64,000 nucleotides of DNA, from contig NZ_MUXE01000010.1 in assembly GCF_003063245.1 (NCBI RefSeq), positions 28,889 through 92,888 on the forward strand. Reading direction: 5' to 3'. The translations under genes and the position numbers were made by a program. Position 1 is the first letter of the stretch, and every line of letters starts with the position of its first letter. Source of the DNA: Arcobacter caeni (GTDB taxonomy: Bacteria > Campylobacterota > Campylobacteria > Campylobacterales > Arcobacteraceae). Shown here piece after piece: positions 19,726 to 28,777 of the stretch. The notes beneath the pieces were generated by a model. It was not told the DNA's origin. It saw nothing but the letters and a program-made list of their open reading frames with translations, and did no database searches.

Positions 19726-20673
19726 TTATTTTAATAAATTTGATATTTTTGCTTGTAATTTAAGCCATTGCTTATGCTCAAATAAAGGAAAACCTGCCCA
19801 CGATTTTTTAGGCTCAGTTATACTTTTTGTAACTCCACCACGAGCTGCAATTGTAGTAAATGGTGCAATTTCTAAATGTCCAGCTGTTGCACTTTGTCCG
19901 CCCATTACAACATACGCATTTAAAATAGTAGAACCTGCAAGTCCAACTTGTCCAACTAATATTGAACCTCGACCAATTTTGCAATTATGTGCAATATGAA
20001 CTAAATTATCAAGTCGTACACCATCTTCAATAATTGTTGATTTAAATACAGCTCTATCTATTGCCGTATTTGCACCAATTTCTACATCATTTCCAATAGT
20101 TACATTTCCATTTTGATAGATTTTAATGTATTTTCCATCTTTTGTATTAGCAAATCCAAAACCATCACTTCCTATTACTGTTCCTGCATGAATAATACAA
20201 TCATTTCCTATTGTACAATCCCTATAAACAGTAACATTTGGATAAATAATAGTGTTATTCCCTATTTTTACATTATCGCCTATAAAAGCTCCAGCCATAA
20301 TAGTACAGTTATTTCCAATAACAGAATTTTTTCCCACATAAACATTTGGCATAATAGTTGTTTCACTACCAATTAAAGGTTCAGCGCCATATATTTCAAC
20401 AACATTTGGAGCAAAAAGTTTACTTATTTTCGCTAAATTCAAATATGGTTGATCACAAACTAATGCAACTACACCATCTGGAACTTCATTTACATTTTCA
20501 TGTGTAACTAAAACAGCGGCTGCTTTTGTATTTTTTAAATCGTTAATATATTTTTTATTTTCTAAAAAAGTAAGTTGATTTTCATTTGAATCTAATAAAG
20601 TGTTTAAACCTGTAATTTCTTTTTCGTTTTGGCAATCTATACCAATAAAATTAGCAATCTCTTTAAGAGTCAT
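19726..20673 (-). CDS. lpxD: UDP-3-O-acylglucosamine N-acyltransferase
   Basis: Third step of lipid A synthesis: transfers an acyl chain to the 2-amino group of UDP-3-O-acylglucosamine. It has an N-terminal uridine-binding domain (about 1-95) and a left-handed beta helix of hexapeptide repeats (I-G-x-x-x-x), with the catalytic-region His in HIAHNCKIGRG. Length 315 is typical. It is followed within 10 nt by ftsK, whose ribosome site overlaps the lpxD stop. Upstream it is separated from ilvH by a terminator. Confidence 0.95.
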   Translation of the reverse strand: MTLKEIANFIGIDCQNEKEITGLNTLLDSNENQLTFLENKKYINDLKNTKAAAVLVTHENVNEVPDGVVALVCDQPYLNLAKISKLFAPNVVEIYGAEPLIGSETTIMPNVYVGKNSVIGNNCTIMAGAFIGDNVKIGNNTIIYPNVTVYRDCTIGNDCIIHAGTVIGSDGFGFANTKDGKYIKIYQNGNVTIGNDVEIGANTAIDRAVFKSTIIEDGVRLDNLVHIAHNCKIGRGSILVGQVGLAGSTILNAYVVMGGQSATAGHLEIAPFTTIAARGGVTKSITEPKKSWAGFPLFEHKQWLKLQAKISNLLK

Positions 20674-20691
20674 TTTTTATCCTTATTATAA

Positions 20692-20720
20692 AAAAGATAG
20701 AAGATTAGTCTTCTATCTTT
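20692..20720 (-). terminator. Intrinsic terminator of the ilvB-ilvH operon
   Basis: Stem GATAGAAGA (20696-20704) pairs with TCTTCTATC (20709-20717), extended by A-T pairs, and ends in a T-run on the minus strand. The ilvH stop codon lies inside the stem. Confidence 0.8.
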
Positions 20721-21210
20721 CCATTGCTACAATTCCACTTCTTACAACTTCAAGTGGATTGAATTTTTGCATAACTTTTATAAAATTCATAATTCTAGCA
20801 CTTGAATCAGTGGCGCTTACAATAATAGAATCATCAGTTACATTTTGGATACTACCATGATATGCTCGTGCAATTACATCAATATCTGATAAGTTATTAT
20901 CAATTGAAAATTTCATTAAAACTGTATCTTTTTCAATTACATTTTTATGTTCATTTACTCTTAATACTGGAATTAATTTATTTAATTGTTTAACAATTTG
21001 ATCAATTACTCTTTTATCACCAGTTGTTACAATTGTCATTCTTGAATATTGACTCTCTGTAATTGGTGCAACTGTTAAAGAATCGATATTATAACCTCGT
21101 GCTGAAAATAATCCAACAATTCTTGATAAAACATTGTGTTCGTTTAAAACAATAACTGAAATTACTTGTCTTGATATTTCTGAATCGTAATAATGGTTAA
21201 AATTGTTCAT
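20713..21210 (-). CDS. ilvH: Acetolactate synthase small (regulatory) subunit
   Basis: Regulatory partner of the acetolactate synthase large subunit; its ACT domain usually confers valine feedback. The ACT domain is at the start (ISVIVLNEHNVLSRIVGLFSA, then GYNIDSLTVAPI) and the C-terminal half matches the ALS_ss_C domain (ARAYHGSIQNVTDDSII). At 165 residues it has the usual length. Its ATG shares base 21210 with the stop of the large-subunit gene, so translation is coupled. Confidence 0.95.
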   Translation of the reverse strand: MNNFNHYYDSEISRQVISVIVLNEHNVLSRIVGLFSARGYNIDSLTVAPITESQYSRMTIVTTGDKRVIDQIVKQLNKLIPVLRVNEHKNVIEKDTVLMKFSIDNNLSDIDVIARAYHGSIQNVTDDSIIVSATDSSARIMNFIKVMQKFNPLEVVRSGIVAMER

Positions 21211-22913
21211 TATTTTCCTCCTTCGATTAATGTCATTTCATTTAATGCATGACCATTTGGAACCATTGGCAATACCTCTTCATTTCTAGCAACTACAACT
21301 TCAATCATTGCAGGTCTTTTTTTCTCAACAGCGTCTTTTAAAGCAATATCAAACTCTTCTTTTGTTGTAACTCTATAACCTAATCCTCCAAAAGCCTCCA
21401 CAAGCATTTTGAAATTTGGTTGAGCTGATAAATCTGTTTCAGATAATCTATTCCCATAAAACATTGTTTGCCATTGTCTTACCATTCCTAAATAGTTGTT
21501 ATTTAAAATGATGTTAATAACAGGTAATTCATACTCAACACAAGTCATAAGTTCTTGAATATTCATCAAAATAGAACCATCACCTGTGAAGTTGATTGAA
21601 ACTTTATCTGTTCCTTTTAAAGCTCGTGCAACACCCATTGCAGCGGGTAATCCAAATCCCATAGTTCCTAAACCACCACTTGTAATCCATTGTCTTGGAT
21701 ATGAAAATGGATAAAATTGTGCTGTCCACATTTGATGTTGTCCAACATCAGTTGAAATAACAGCTCTTGCTCCTAAAAGATGCCCAACTCTTTGAATTGG
21801 CCATTGAGGTTTGATAACTTCATTTGAATCGATATATCTTAAAGGCTCTTTTTCTCTATAATCTCTTAATAATTCAACCCAATTTGTATAATCATTAAAC
21901 TCATTTTCACCATTTTCTATTGCTTCAATCATAGCTTTTACTGTAACTTTTAAATCTCCAACTATTGGATAATCTGGAACTACAAGTTTAGCAATTGATG
22001 TAGGATCTATATCAACATGAATTACTTTTGCTTTAGAAGCAAATTCATCAAGTCTTCCAGTTACTCTATCATCAAATCTTGCACCCAATGAGATTAATAA
22101 ATCTGTTTCATGAGCTGCCATATTTGCAGAAAATTCTCCATGCATTCCTAACATTCCAAAGAATAATGGATTTTCATCACCCATTACACCTCTTGCCATT
22201 AATGTTTCAACAGCAGGAATATTTAATTTTTTTGCTAATTCTCTAATTTCAAATGCACAGTTTGATAAAACAGCTCCACCACCAACATAAAGTAAAGGTT
22301 TTTTTGCATTTGAAATAGCTTCCATCGCTCTTTTTAACTGTTTTTTATTGTAATTAACAGTTGGTTTATATGTTGGCATATTAACTTCACTAGGATAAAT
22401 AAAATCGCCCATTTCTGCTGTAATGTCTTTTGGAATATCAACATGTACAGGTCCTGGTCTTCCAGTGCTTGCTATATGAAACGCCTCTTTAATGATTCTT
22501 GGTAAATCTTCAAGTCTATTAACTAAATAATTGTGTTTTGTACAAGGTCTTGAAATTCCAACAGCATCAATTTCTTGAAAACCATCAGAACCAATAATCG
22601 TTGTTGGAACTTGCCCTGAAATTACAACCAAAGGAATAGAATCCATATAAGCATCGGCTAAACCTGTTACTGCGTTTGTAAATCCAGGACCTGAAGTTAC
22701 AATTGAAACCCCAACTTTTCCTGTTGCTCTTGCATATCCCTCTGCTGCAATTATTGAAGCTTGTTCATGTCTATTCAGAATGTGTTGAAAATAATTTTGT
22801 TTATATATTTCATCGTAGACGTTCATAATAGCGCCTCCAGGGTATCCAAATACTACTTCAACCCCTTCTTGATGTAATGATTCTACAACCATTTTTGCGC
22901 CAGTCATTCTCAT
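21210..22913 (-). CDS. ilvB: Acetolactate synthase large (catalytic) subunit
   Basis: ThDP- and FAD-dependent enzyme forming acetolactate or acetohydroxybutyrate, the first common step of branched-chain amino acid synthesis. The catalytic Glu region is VVFGYPGGAIMNVYD and the N-terminal domain shows RHEQASIIAAEGYARATG. The ThDP-Mg motif is GDGSILMNIQELMT followed by NNNYLGMVRQWQ. The full 567 residues are present. The gene starts a two-gene operon with ilvH. Confidence 0.96.
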   Translation of the reverse strand: MRMTGAKMVVESLHQEGVEVVFGYPGGAIMNVYDEIYKQNYFQHILNRHEQASIIAAEGYARATGKVGVSIVTSGPGFTNAVTGLADAYMDSIPLVVISGQVPTTIIGSDGFQEIDAVGISRPCTKHNYLVNRLEDLPRIIKEAFHIASTGRPGPVHVDIPKDITAEMGDFIYPSEVNMPTYKPTVNYNKKQLKRAMEAISNAKKPLLYVGGGAVLSNCAFEIRELAKKLNIPAVETLMARGVMGDENPLFFGMLGMHGEFSANMAAHETDLLISLGARFDDRVTGRLDEFASKAKVIHVDIDPTSIAKLVVPDYPIVGDLKVTVKAMIEAIENGENEFNDYTNWVELLRDYREKEPLRYIDSNEVIKPQWPIQRVGHLLGARAVISTDVGQHQMWTAQFYPFSYPRQWITSGGLGTMGFGLPAAMGVARALKGTDKVSINFTGDGSILMNIQELMTCVEYELPVINIILNNNYLGMVRQWQTMFYGNRLSETDLSAQPNFKMLVEAFGGLGYRVTTKEEFDIALKDAVEKKRPAMIEVVVARNEEVLPMVPNGHALNEMTLIEGGK

Positions 22914-22994
22914 AATAATTCTCCGTTTTTCTAAAAATAAGTCTTTATTTTACTAAAAATATAATTAAACTTGGGTTTGATAATGTAGTAAATT

Positions 22995-24902
22995 TTATAC
23001 TTTTATCTCTTGAGGAGTTGAAAAATAGTAACCTTGAGCATAATCGACACCCAATAATTTCATTAATTCAAAAATTTCTTTACTATTTACATATAAAGCA
23101 ATAACTTTAATATCAGCTTCTTTTGCAAAATCTATAATACTTTTTACTAAAAGAAAAGATATTTTATCTTCTAAAATTTTACTTATAATATTTCCATCAA
23201 TTTTTATATAATCTGATTTTATTTCAGTTAAATATATAAAATTTGAATATCCACTTCCAAAATCATCAATAAAAATTTTATAACCTAAACCTTTCAACAT
23301 TAATAAATTATCTTTTGCTTCTTTACAATTTATTAAATCTTCACTTTCAACTATTTCTAATCCTAATCTACTAGAAATATTCTCTTCTAAAGCAAAATTC
23401 TTTAAAAGTTGAAGAATTGAGTTATCAATAATATCTTTAGGATTTAAATTTAAATTTATTTTTATATCTTTTTCTTCTCTAAGTTTTTTATAACAAATTT
23501 TTAAAATAGTTTTTGTAATATTTCTTAAAATAAAAGTACCTTTTATGATTGGAAGAATTTTTTCTGGTAAAACTATATTTCCATTTTTATCTATAATTCG
23601 AAGAAGTGCTTCATAATAAGAAATTTCTTCAGTTTTTGCATCTATTATTTCTTGATAAAAACAAACAACTTGTTTTTTTTCTATGGCATCTTTTATTTCA
23701 TTTATTGAAAGAGTTGATTCTGTATTTTTATTTTTTATTTCATCATAAATTTCTATATTATTTCTACCTTTATTTTTTGCATCATATAAGGCTAAATCAG
23801 CTAATTTAAAGGCATCTGAAAAGCTTCTTGATTTATGTGGAACAAGATTTACACCAATAGAAACAGTTACATTTATGAACTCTTGATTATTTATATAAAA
23901 CTGAGTATTTTGGATATTTTTAAAAATTCTTTCTATTACATTTAAAGCACTTAAATTATCGTTTCGATTAATTTTTGCCAAAATTACAAACTCTTCTCCT
24001 CCATATCTAATGATAATATCTTCGTTTATTCTAACTGTTGAAGTAATTATTTGAGCAGTTTGGCTTAATATTTTATCTCCAATATCATGACCATAAGTGT
24101 CATTTACAGCTTTGAAATAATCTATATCTAAAGTTGCTAAAATGTACTCATTTAAATTTATAAAATTTTCTGTGTCTTGTAGATAATTTCTATTATAAAC
24201 ACCGGTTAGCTTATCAGTATAAGCACTTTTTTTAATAGCTAGATATTTAAAAGTTTGAATCAATAAAAGAATCAAAAATCCTATTACTATAAAAATAATT
24301 GTAATAATTGTATATTGAATCCAGTTAAGTATTTTATTTATTTCTTCAATCTTTTTTATAGAAAAATCAATTGCCAAAACGAGTTCAACTTCGTTATTTC
24401 TTAAAATAGGTACTAAATATGTAATTGATAACTGATGAGAAAACCCATGCTCAATAATAAGTGATTTTTTTGTTTCAAAAATTTCTAACCATCTTGAATT
24501 ATCAATATCAAATTTTTGATTTAAAAAAGCCTTTTCATTTTCTTTTGCACCATCTGCTAAAAATCTAAAAATTCCTCTTGCATCTTTATAAATTAAGTAG
24601 GCATATTTAATATTTGAAGTCAATAATAAACTTAGATTTTCTTCAATTTGAGTTCTTAATTTAGGATTTAACTCCAACTCTTTTGAATAAGCTTTTTGGC
24701 TTGTTTGTAAAGATTTTTCAATTGAGGAAGCATTATTATTTGCTATTGAAATAACATCAAAAGTTGATACTTCTATCATTTTTTGAGTTATGTTTTTTTC
24801 TAATTTAATTGTTCCATAAAGTAATAATGAAAAAACAATAGATATAAATAAAACTATAAAAATCAGATAAATTGGATTTTTAGTAAATAAGATTTTTCTC
24901 AT
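22995..24902 (-). CDS. Membrane GGDEF/EAL protein
   Basis: A 635-residue inner-membrane c-di-GMP protein. Two transmembrane helices (about 10-30 and 195-215) flank a periplasmic sensor domain. The GGDEF domain has an intact active site (IRYGGEEFVILAK), so cyclase activity is possible. The EAL domain keeps YYEALLRI, LGLEIVESED, FIDDFGSGYSNF and AQGYYF. The AEGVE-type loop, which supplies a metal-binding Glu, reads IALYVNSKE instead, so phosphodiesterase activity may be lost. It starts at a TAATG overlap with the periplasmic gene upstream and is the last gene of the receptor operon, so its sensor half probably contacts that periplasmic protein. Confidence 0.88.
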   Translation of the reverse strand: MRKILFTKNPIYLIFIVLFISIVFSLLLYGTIKLEKNITQKMIEVSTFDVISIANNNASSIEKSLQTSQKAYSKELELNPKLRTQIEENLSLLLTSNIKYAYLIYKDARGIFRFLADGAKENEKAFLNQKFDIDNSRWLEIFETKKSLIIEHGFSHQLSITYLVPILRNNEVELVLAIDFSIKKIEEINKILNWIQYTIITIIFIVIGFLILLLIQTFKYLAIKKSAYTDKLTGVYNRNYLQDTENFINLNEYILATLDIDYFKAVNDTYGHDIGDKILSQTAQIITSTVRINEDIIIRYGGEEFVILAKINRNDNLSALNVIERIFKNIQNTQFYINNQEFINVTVSIGVNLVPHKSRSFSDAFKLADLALYDAKNKGRNNIEIYDEIKNKNTESTLSINEIKDAIEKKQVVCFYQEIIDAKTEEISYYEALLRIIDKNGNIVLPEKILPIIKGTFILRNITKTILKICYKKLREEKDIKINLNLNPKDIIDNSILQLLKNFALEENISSRLGLEIVESEDLINCKEAKDNLLMLKGLGYKIFIDDFGSGYSNFIYLTEIKSDYIKIDGNIISKILEDKISFLLVKSIIDFAKEADIKVIALYVNSKEIFELMKLLGVDYAQGYYFSTPQEIKV

Positions 24903-25360
24903 TAAAAGTCTTCCACAAATTTATCATAATCTTTTGATAACTCAATTTTTTGTTTTTCTAACCTTGCTTTTATAAATGTGATATTCGGTCTACTTTTATT
25001 CCAAAAAAATGCACCTAAATATCTATCATTATTTAAGAGTTTTTCATAATTATTTGTAAAAAATAGTTTATTATTATCATTTTTACAATAAAAATCTAAA
25101 TCTACATTTCTTTTTATAAAAACAAAATTGGCATTTTCACAACTATTTGTTAAAGTAAAAAATTTAGAATAAACATCATTTTCAATGCTTGATATTTCAG
25201 GAATATAAAGTTTTATTTCACCTTTTATTGAAGCTGTTGCAATATTTGATATTATTTTTGCTTCAAGTTCTAGTTCTTTGTCATATTTATTAAGTAAAAA
25301 AGTATATTGATCAGCATTTAAAAAAGAAATAAGCGTTATTAAAAATATTATAAATTTCAT
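24902..25360 (-). CDS. Periplasmic protein of unknown family, coupled to receptor and GGDEF/EAL genes
   Basis: I do not recognise the family with certainty. From the ATG at 25360 it has a signal peptide (MKFIIFLITLISFLNA) and a mature part of about 136 residues with two cysteines (NSCENA and DFYCKN) that could form a disulfide. The mature N-terminus begins YTFLLNKYDKELE, resembling YLLQEYDTV just after the signal peptide of the TonB-dependent receptor. An alternative ATG at 25372 lies inside the receptor gene and is less likely. TAATG junctions on both sides couple it to its neighbours. It may link receptor occupancy to the cyclase, like other periplasmic adaptors; this is inference. Confidence 0.65.
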   Translation of the reverse strand: MKFIIFLITLISFLNADQYTFLLNKYDKELELEAKIISNIATASIKGEIKLYIPEISSIENDVYSKFFTLTNSCENANFVFIKRNVDLDFYCKNDNNKLFFTNNYEKLLNNDRYLGAFFWNKSRPNITFIKARLEKQKIELSKDYDKFVEDF

Positions 25361-27201
25361 TAAAATTTCCATTTCAATGAAAGAGTAGCACTTCTTTCAT
25401 AATCATTAAAAGCAAAATCATTTCCTGAATCAGAATATAACGATTCAGTTGAATCATTAAAAAGATTTTCACCTTTTAAACTAATTTTTAAATTTTTATT
25501 TATATTGTATGCAAGTCCTAATGATAAATCAAAAGAGGAATCTATATCTAAGTTTTTATAAGTATAAGAATTTCTATATAAAACAGAAGTAAAATATTCA
25601 AACTTATCATATTCTCCCATATATTTTACATAACCACCTTTATTTGAGTTATTTAAAGTCTCACTTAAAGTTGTTGTAAAGTAGTTTATTTGGATTTTAT
25701 TTGCATTTTCTAAAAGATACTCATAATTATATATATATCCTGATGTTTTAATTCTATGGTCAATATTCATAAAACCAATAGTTGGCTCTAAATAAATAAA
25801 ATCATCTATTTCCACATTATGATAAGTAACACCTATTTTTGATTTTTGAGTTGTATAAACTCCCTCTATGGTAAATATTTTATAATTTTGAACATCTAAA
25901 TTTCTATCTAAAAAAGCATAATCTACATCAAAAAATGAAGGTGGTAAATATGTTTTTGTATAAAAAGTTTTTAATCCAAAATGCTCAAAAGGAGTATAAA
26001 TAGCGCCAATTCTATAAAGTTCTTCTGAAATATCTTCTAAAAATCCACTTCTTTTATATTTATCAAATTTTGCATTTCCTATTAAAACTAAATTATCAGT
26101 TAGACTGTAATCATCTTGAAATACTACTGAAGTTATATCCTCTTTATCAAAATCATTATTTGCATTATTGCCTTGTGTATATTTTTTCTCAGAAGCACTT
26201 AATCCTGCTAGGAAATTATTATTTTTATATTCAAAAGATTTGCTTACACTGGCTTTTACTTTAGTAAATTTTAAATTTTTATCAAAACTTTTGATTCTAC
26301 GAACGGGTAAAAACGACATTCCTTCTTGATTTGTTTCTGAATTATCAAGATTATTAACATCAACTGAAATATTTGTTTTTAGTGATTTGTCATTTAAAAA
26401 ATAATTAGTAACATCAATAAAAAAATCTTTTGTAGCAATTTCTCCATCTTCAGGAACTGCATCATAAGATAATCCCATATAAGTATCTTTTTTTAAATCG
26501 GTATAAGCCATATTTATATCTGTATTTTCATTGCTAATATCTAAATATAAATATCTTCTATTTCCATCATTTAATAATTTATCATTTTTATATTTTCTTG
26601 TCTCTTTTTCTTTTTGGTTATTTCCATAAAATAAATAAGTCCAGCCATTTTCAAAAGTTCCTGCATTTGTAAAGCTTTCAGTTGATGAACCTTTTGACGA
26701 GCCTTTTAGGTTTATTTCACTTCCATTTTCTTTTACACCTTTTTTTGTATAAAGTCTAATAAAATAAATTCCGGTTTCACTTCCAAGAGAAAAAGAGCTT
26801 TCTCCATAATAAATTTCCACATAATCAATAAAATCCAAAGGCAAATCACCCCAAGATACAGCAGCACTTTGATTGTAAAGAGAACTTATTTCATGGTCAT
26901 TAATAAAAACTCTAAAAAATCCACTAACAGTAGTTTTTGTTCCAGCCAAAGATAGAGATGATAAACCATATCTATTTTTATTTAGATTCAAAAGAGGAAG
27001 TTCTTTTAAAATATCATTTAACTTTTGATATTGCATTAATTTTATATCTTTTTGAGAGTAAAGAAAAACATGACCTAGTTTTTCATCTACCGTTTGTAAT
27101 GATTTTTGATTAACCGTGTCATATTCTTGTAACAAATAATCTAAATTACTTGAAAATAGTGAAGTATAAAAAATGATAAATAATAAAATGAGTAGTTTCA
27201 T
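25360..27201 (-). CDS. TonB-dependent receptor, first gene of a signalling operon
   Basis: A 613-residue outer-membrane receptor with signal peptide (about 1-17), a short extension (YLLQEYDTVNQKSLQ), a plug domain (about 50-155: INDHEISSLY, LPLDFIDYVEIYYG) and a barrel ending in aromatic residues (LSLKWKF). I see no convincing TonB box, and the barrel is shorter than typical siderophore receptors (about 650-750). Coupling to a periplasmic protein and a c-di-GMP protein suggests sensing rather than, or besides, uptake. Upstream lies a 14-bp AT-only palindrome (27243-27256) of uncertain meaning, overlapping the stop of the next gene. Confidence 0.82.
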   Translation of the reverse strand: MKLLILLFIIFYTSLFSSNLDYLLQEYDTVNQKSLQTVDEKLGHVFLYSQKDIKLMQYQKLNDILKELPLLNLNKNRYGLSSLSLAGTKTTVSGFFRVFINDHEISSLYNQSAAVSWGDLPLDFIDYVEIYYGESSFSLGSETGIYFIRLYTKKGVKENGSEINLKGSSKGSSTESFTNAGTFENGWTYLFYGNNQKEKETRKYKNDKLLNDGNRRYLYLDISNENTDINMAYTDLKKDTYMGLSYDAVPEDGEIATKDFFIDVTNYFLNDKSLKTNISVDVNNLDNSETNQEGMSFLPVRRIKSFDKNLKFTKVKASVSKSFEYKNNNFLAGLSASEKKYTQGNNANNDFDKEDITSVVFQDDYSLTDNLVLIGNAKFDKYKRSGFLEDISEELYRIGAIYTPFEHFGLKTFYTKTYLPPSFFDVDYAFLDRNLDVQNYKIFTIEGVYTTQKSKIGVTYHNVEIDDFIYLEPTIGFMNIDHRIKTSGYIYNYEYLLENANKIQINYFTTTLSETLNNSNKGGYVKYMGEYDKFEYFTSVLYRNSYTYKNLDIDSSFDLSLGLAYNINKNLKISLKGENLFNDSTESLYSDSGNDFAFNDYERSATLSLKWKF

Positions 27202-27251
27202 AACTGCCTATAAAAGAAATATTTTACGCATTGTAATCAAATAATAATTAA

Positions 27252-27515
27252 TTATTTATTTAATTCCTCTTGATGTTTTCGCATACCTGCATTTACTTCA
27301 GAATATTGTTCTTGAGTTATATTATCATCTTGAAACCATTTTACTTCATCAATTTGTCCATTGTATGCAGATCCAAGTTCTTCTATTTTTTTTGCAAAAT
27401 CTTCTACATCATCACATATTTCTTTTTTATTTTTAACAGTATCTGTTAATTCTATATACCAATCGTGAGGAGCTTCACCTCTGTTTTTTATTCTTGCTTC
27501 GAAAATTACGCTCAT
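27252..27515 (-). CDS. Small cytoplasmic protein of unknown function
   Basis: About 87 residues from the ATG at 27515, which has AAAGG 6 nt upstream; an earlier ATG at 27542 lacks a ribosome site. It begins MSVIFEARIKNRG and is acidic and helical, with no signal peptide or membrane segment and one Cys. I do not recognise the family. It is a single gene divergent from the next small gene. Confidence 0.55.
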   Translation of the reverse strand: MSVIFEARIKNRGEAPHDWYIELTDTVKNKKEICDDVEDFAKKIEELGSAYNGQIDEVKWFQDDNITQEQYSEVNAGMRKHQEELNK

Positions 27516-27618
27516 TACATACCTTTGATTTTTTGAAAGCATTATAACAAATAATGAATCTAAAAGCTAAATATGTTAAAATGAACTTCTAAAATTTGTA
27601 TATATGAAGGTGTTTTTC

Positions 27619-28008
27619 GTGTCAATTTTTGCTTTACAATCAATAGCTGGTGGATTTCTGGATGAAGATTTAGAAAATTTTAATAAATATTTTGATGAAT
27701 GGTGTATTCAATTTGAAACTTATGATGATGCTATGAAAACAATGAAAACTTTTGAAAATCAAGAAACAATAGATATTGTTGAAATAACACCATTAACTTA
27801 TCCAAAATATTTTTTCAGAACTCTACAAGGCACTATTTATGCAACAAGACAGATTGAAGATAAAATTATTTGTGTAGTTGAGCCATTTATGGGTTCTAAT
27901 TTTAGAATAGCAATTTGTGATCTTAAAACAAGCAATGTACGACTAACAAAAACTAACTACAAAAATATTCCAAGTATTGAAGGTGCTTTTGCTAATTTTG
28001 GGGAGTAA
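27619..28008 (+). CDS. Conserved-looking hypothetical protein
   Basis: About 129 residues from a GTG at 27619, preferred because GAAGG stands 8 nt upstream, whereas the ATG at 27604 has no ribosome site. The protein (SIFALQSIAGGFLDEDLENF) is acidic with no convincing signal peptide. It contains DEWCIQFETYDDAMKTMKTF and two further Cys. No family recognised. It is divergent from the preceding small gene and followed, 67 nt on, by the RraA-like gene. Confidence 0.5.
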   Translation: MSIFALQSIAGGFLDEDLENFNKYFDEWCIQFETYDDAMKTMKTFENQETIDIVEITPLTYPKYFFRTLQGTIYATRQIEDKIICVVEPFMGSNFRIAICDLKTSNVRLTKTNYKNIPSIEGAFANFGE

Positions 28009-28075
28009 TTTTTGATTTTTTTATTATTCAATTATAATTTAGTATAATAATTTTTATAAATAGTAAGGAAAATAT

Positions 28076-28678
28076 ATGGATTATCAAAAATTTAGTGAAA
28101 TTTCACCTTGTGATTATGCTGGAGTTTTAAAAAGAGAAAGTTTTATGGATGCAGGAATGAAAGAGCTATGGCAAAATATTCCTAGAATTTCAGGACCTGC
28201 ATTTACAGTAAATATGGTTGCAGGTGAAAACTTAGCACTTCATAGAGCAATATATGAAGCGCCAGCTGGTTCTATAATCGTTGCACAATCAAATACAATG
28301 GATTACGCAGTTATAGGTGGAAATGTAGCTACCATTGCTTTTAAGCGAGGAATTGTAGGTTTTGTAATAGATGGAGTTGTGCGTGATATTGCAGAAATCA
28401 GAGAAGGAAAAATTCCAATGTTTGCCCGTGGTGTTTTAGCAATGCCAGGAACAAAAAAAGAAGCAGTTGCTGTAAATACCACAATAACAGCAGGTGGAAT
28501 AAAAGTAAATCCAGGTGATATTATAGTTGCAGATGAAGAAGGAATCGCAGTTATTCCAAAAGATAGAGCCGAAGAAATATATAAAGAGTGCAAAGAAAAA
28601 GTTCAAAAAGAAGCTGCCATGAGTTTTGAAGAATGGGCGGATAGACATAAGAAAAATATAGACTCTTTTTATGAGTAG
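28076..28678 (+). CDS. RraA-like / HMG-CHA aldolase family protein
   Basis: A 200-residue protein of the RraA-like superfamily, which contains divalent-metal 4-hydroxy-4-methyl-2-oxoglutarate aldolases and the RNase E regulator RraA. The signature GFVIDGVVRDIAEIREGKIP includes the metal/substrate Asp and Arg of the aldolase branch. A -10 candidate TATAAT lies at 28043-28048, with AAGGAA before the ATG. The group II intron begins 14 nt beyond the stop. Aldolase versus other roles cannot be decided. Confidence 0.8.
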   Translation: MDYQKFSEISPCDYAGVLKRESFMDAGMKELWQNIPRISGPAFTVNMVAGENLALHRAIYEAPAGSIIVAQSNTMDYAVIGGNVATIAFKRGIVGFVIDGVVRDIAEIREGKIPMFARGVLAMPGTKKEAVAVNTTITAGGIKVNPGDIIVADEEGIAVIPKDRAEEIYKECKEKVQKEAAMSFEEWADRHKKNIDSFYE

Positions 28679-28733
28679 GTTTTTAATAAAATGTCGGATA
28701 AGAACATCACTTCACAGTGACATTCTCTCCTAA

Positions 28734-28767
28734 GAACCGTACTTGCGACTTTCCCCGCATACGGCTC
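28734..28767 (-). other. Group II intron domain V
   Basis: A 34-nt hairpin beginning GAGCCGTATGCGG and ending AAGTACGGTTC on the minus strand, with a GAAA-type loop: the catalytic domain V of bacterial group II introns. It starts 11 nt after the RT stop codon. Confidence 0.93.
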
Positions 28768-28777
28768 AAGCACTGAA

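Noticed and set aside
27243..27256. Fur box upstream of the TonB-dependent receptor
   Set aside because: The 14-bp palindrome consists only of A and T and lacks the GATAAT-type pattern clearly; such palindromes are common by chance at this base composition.
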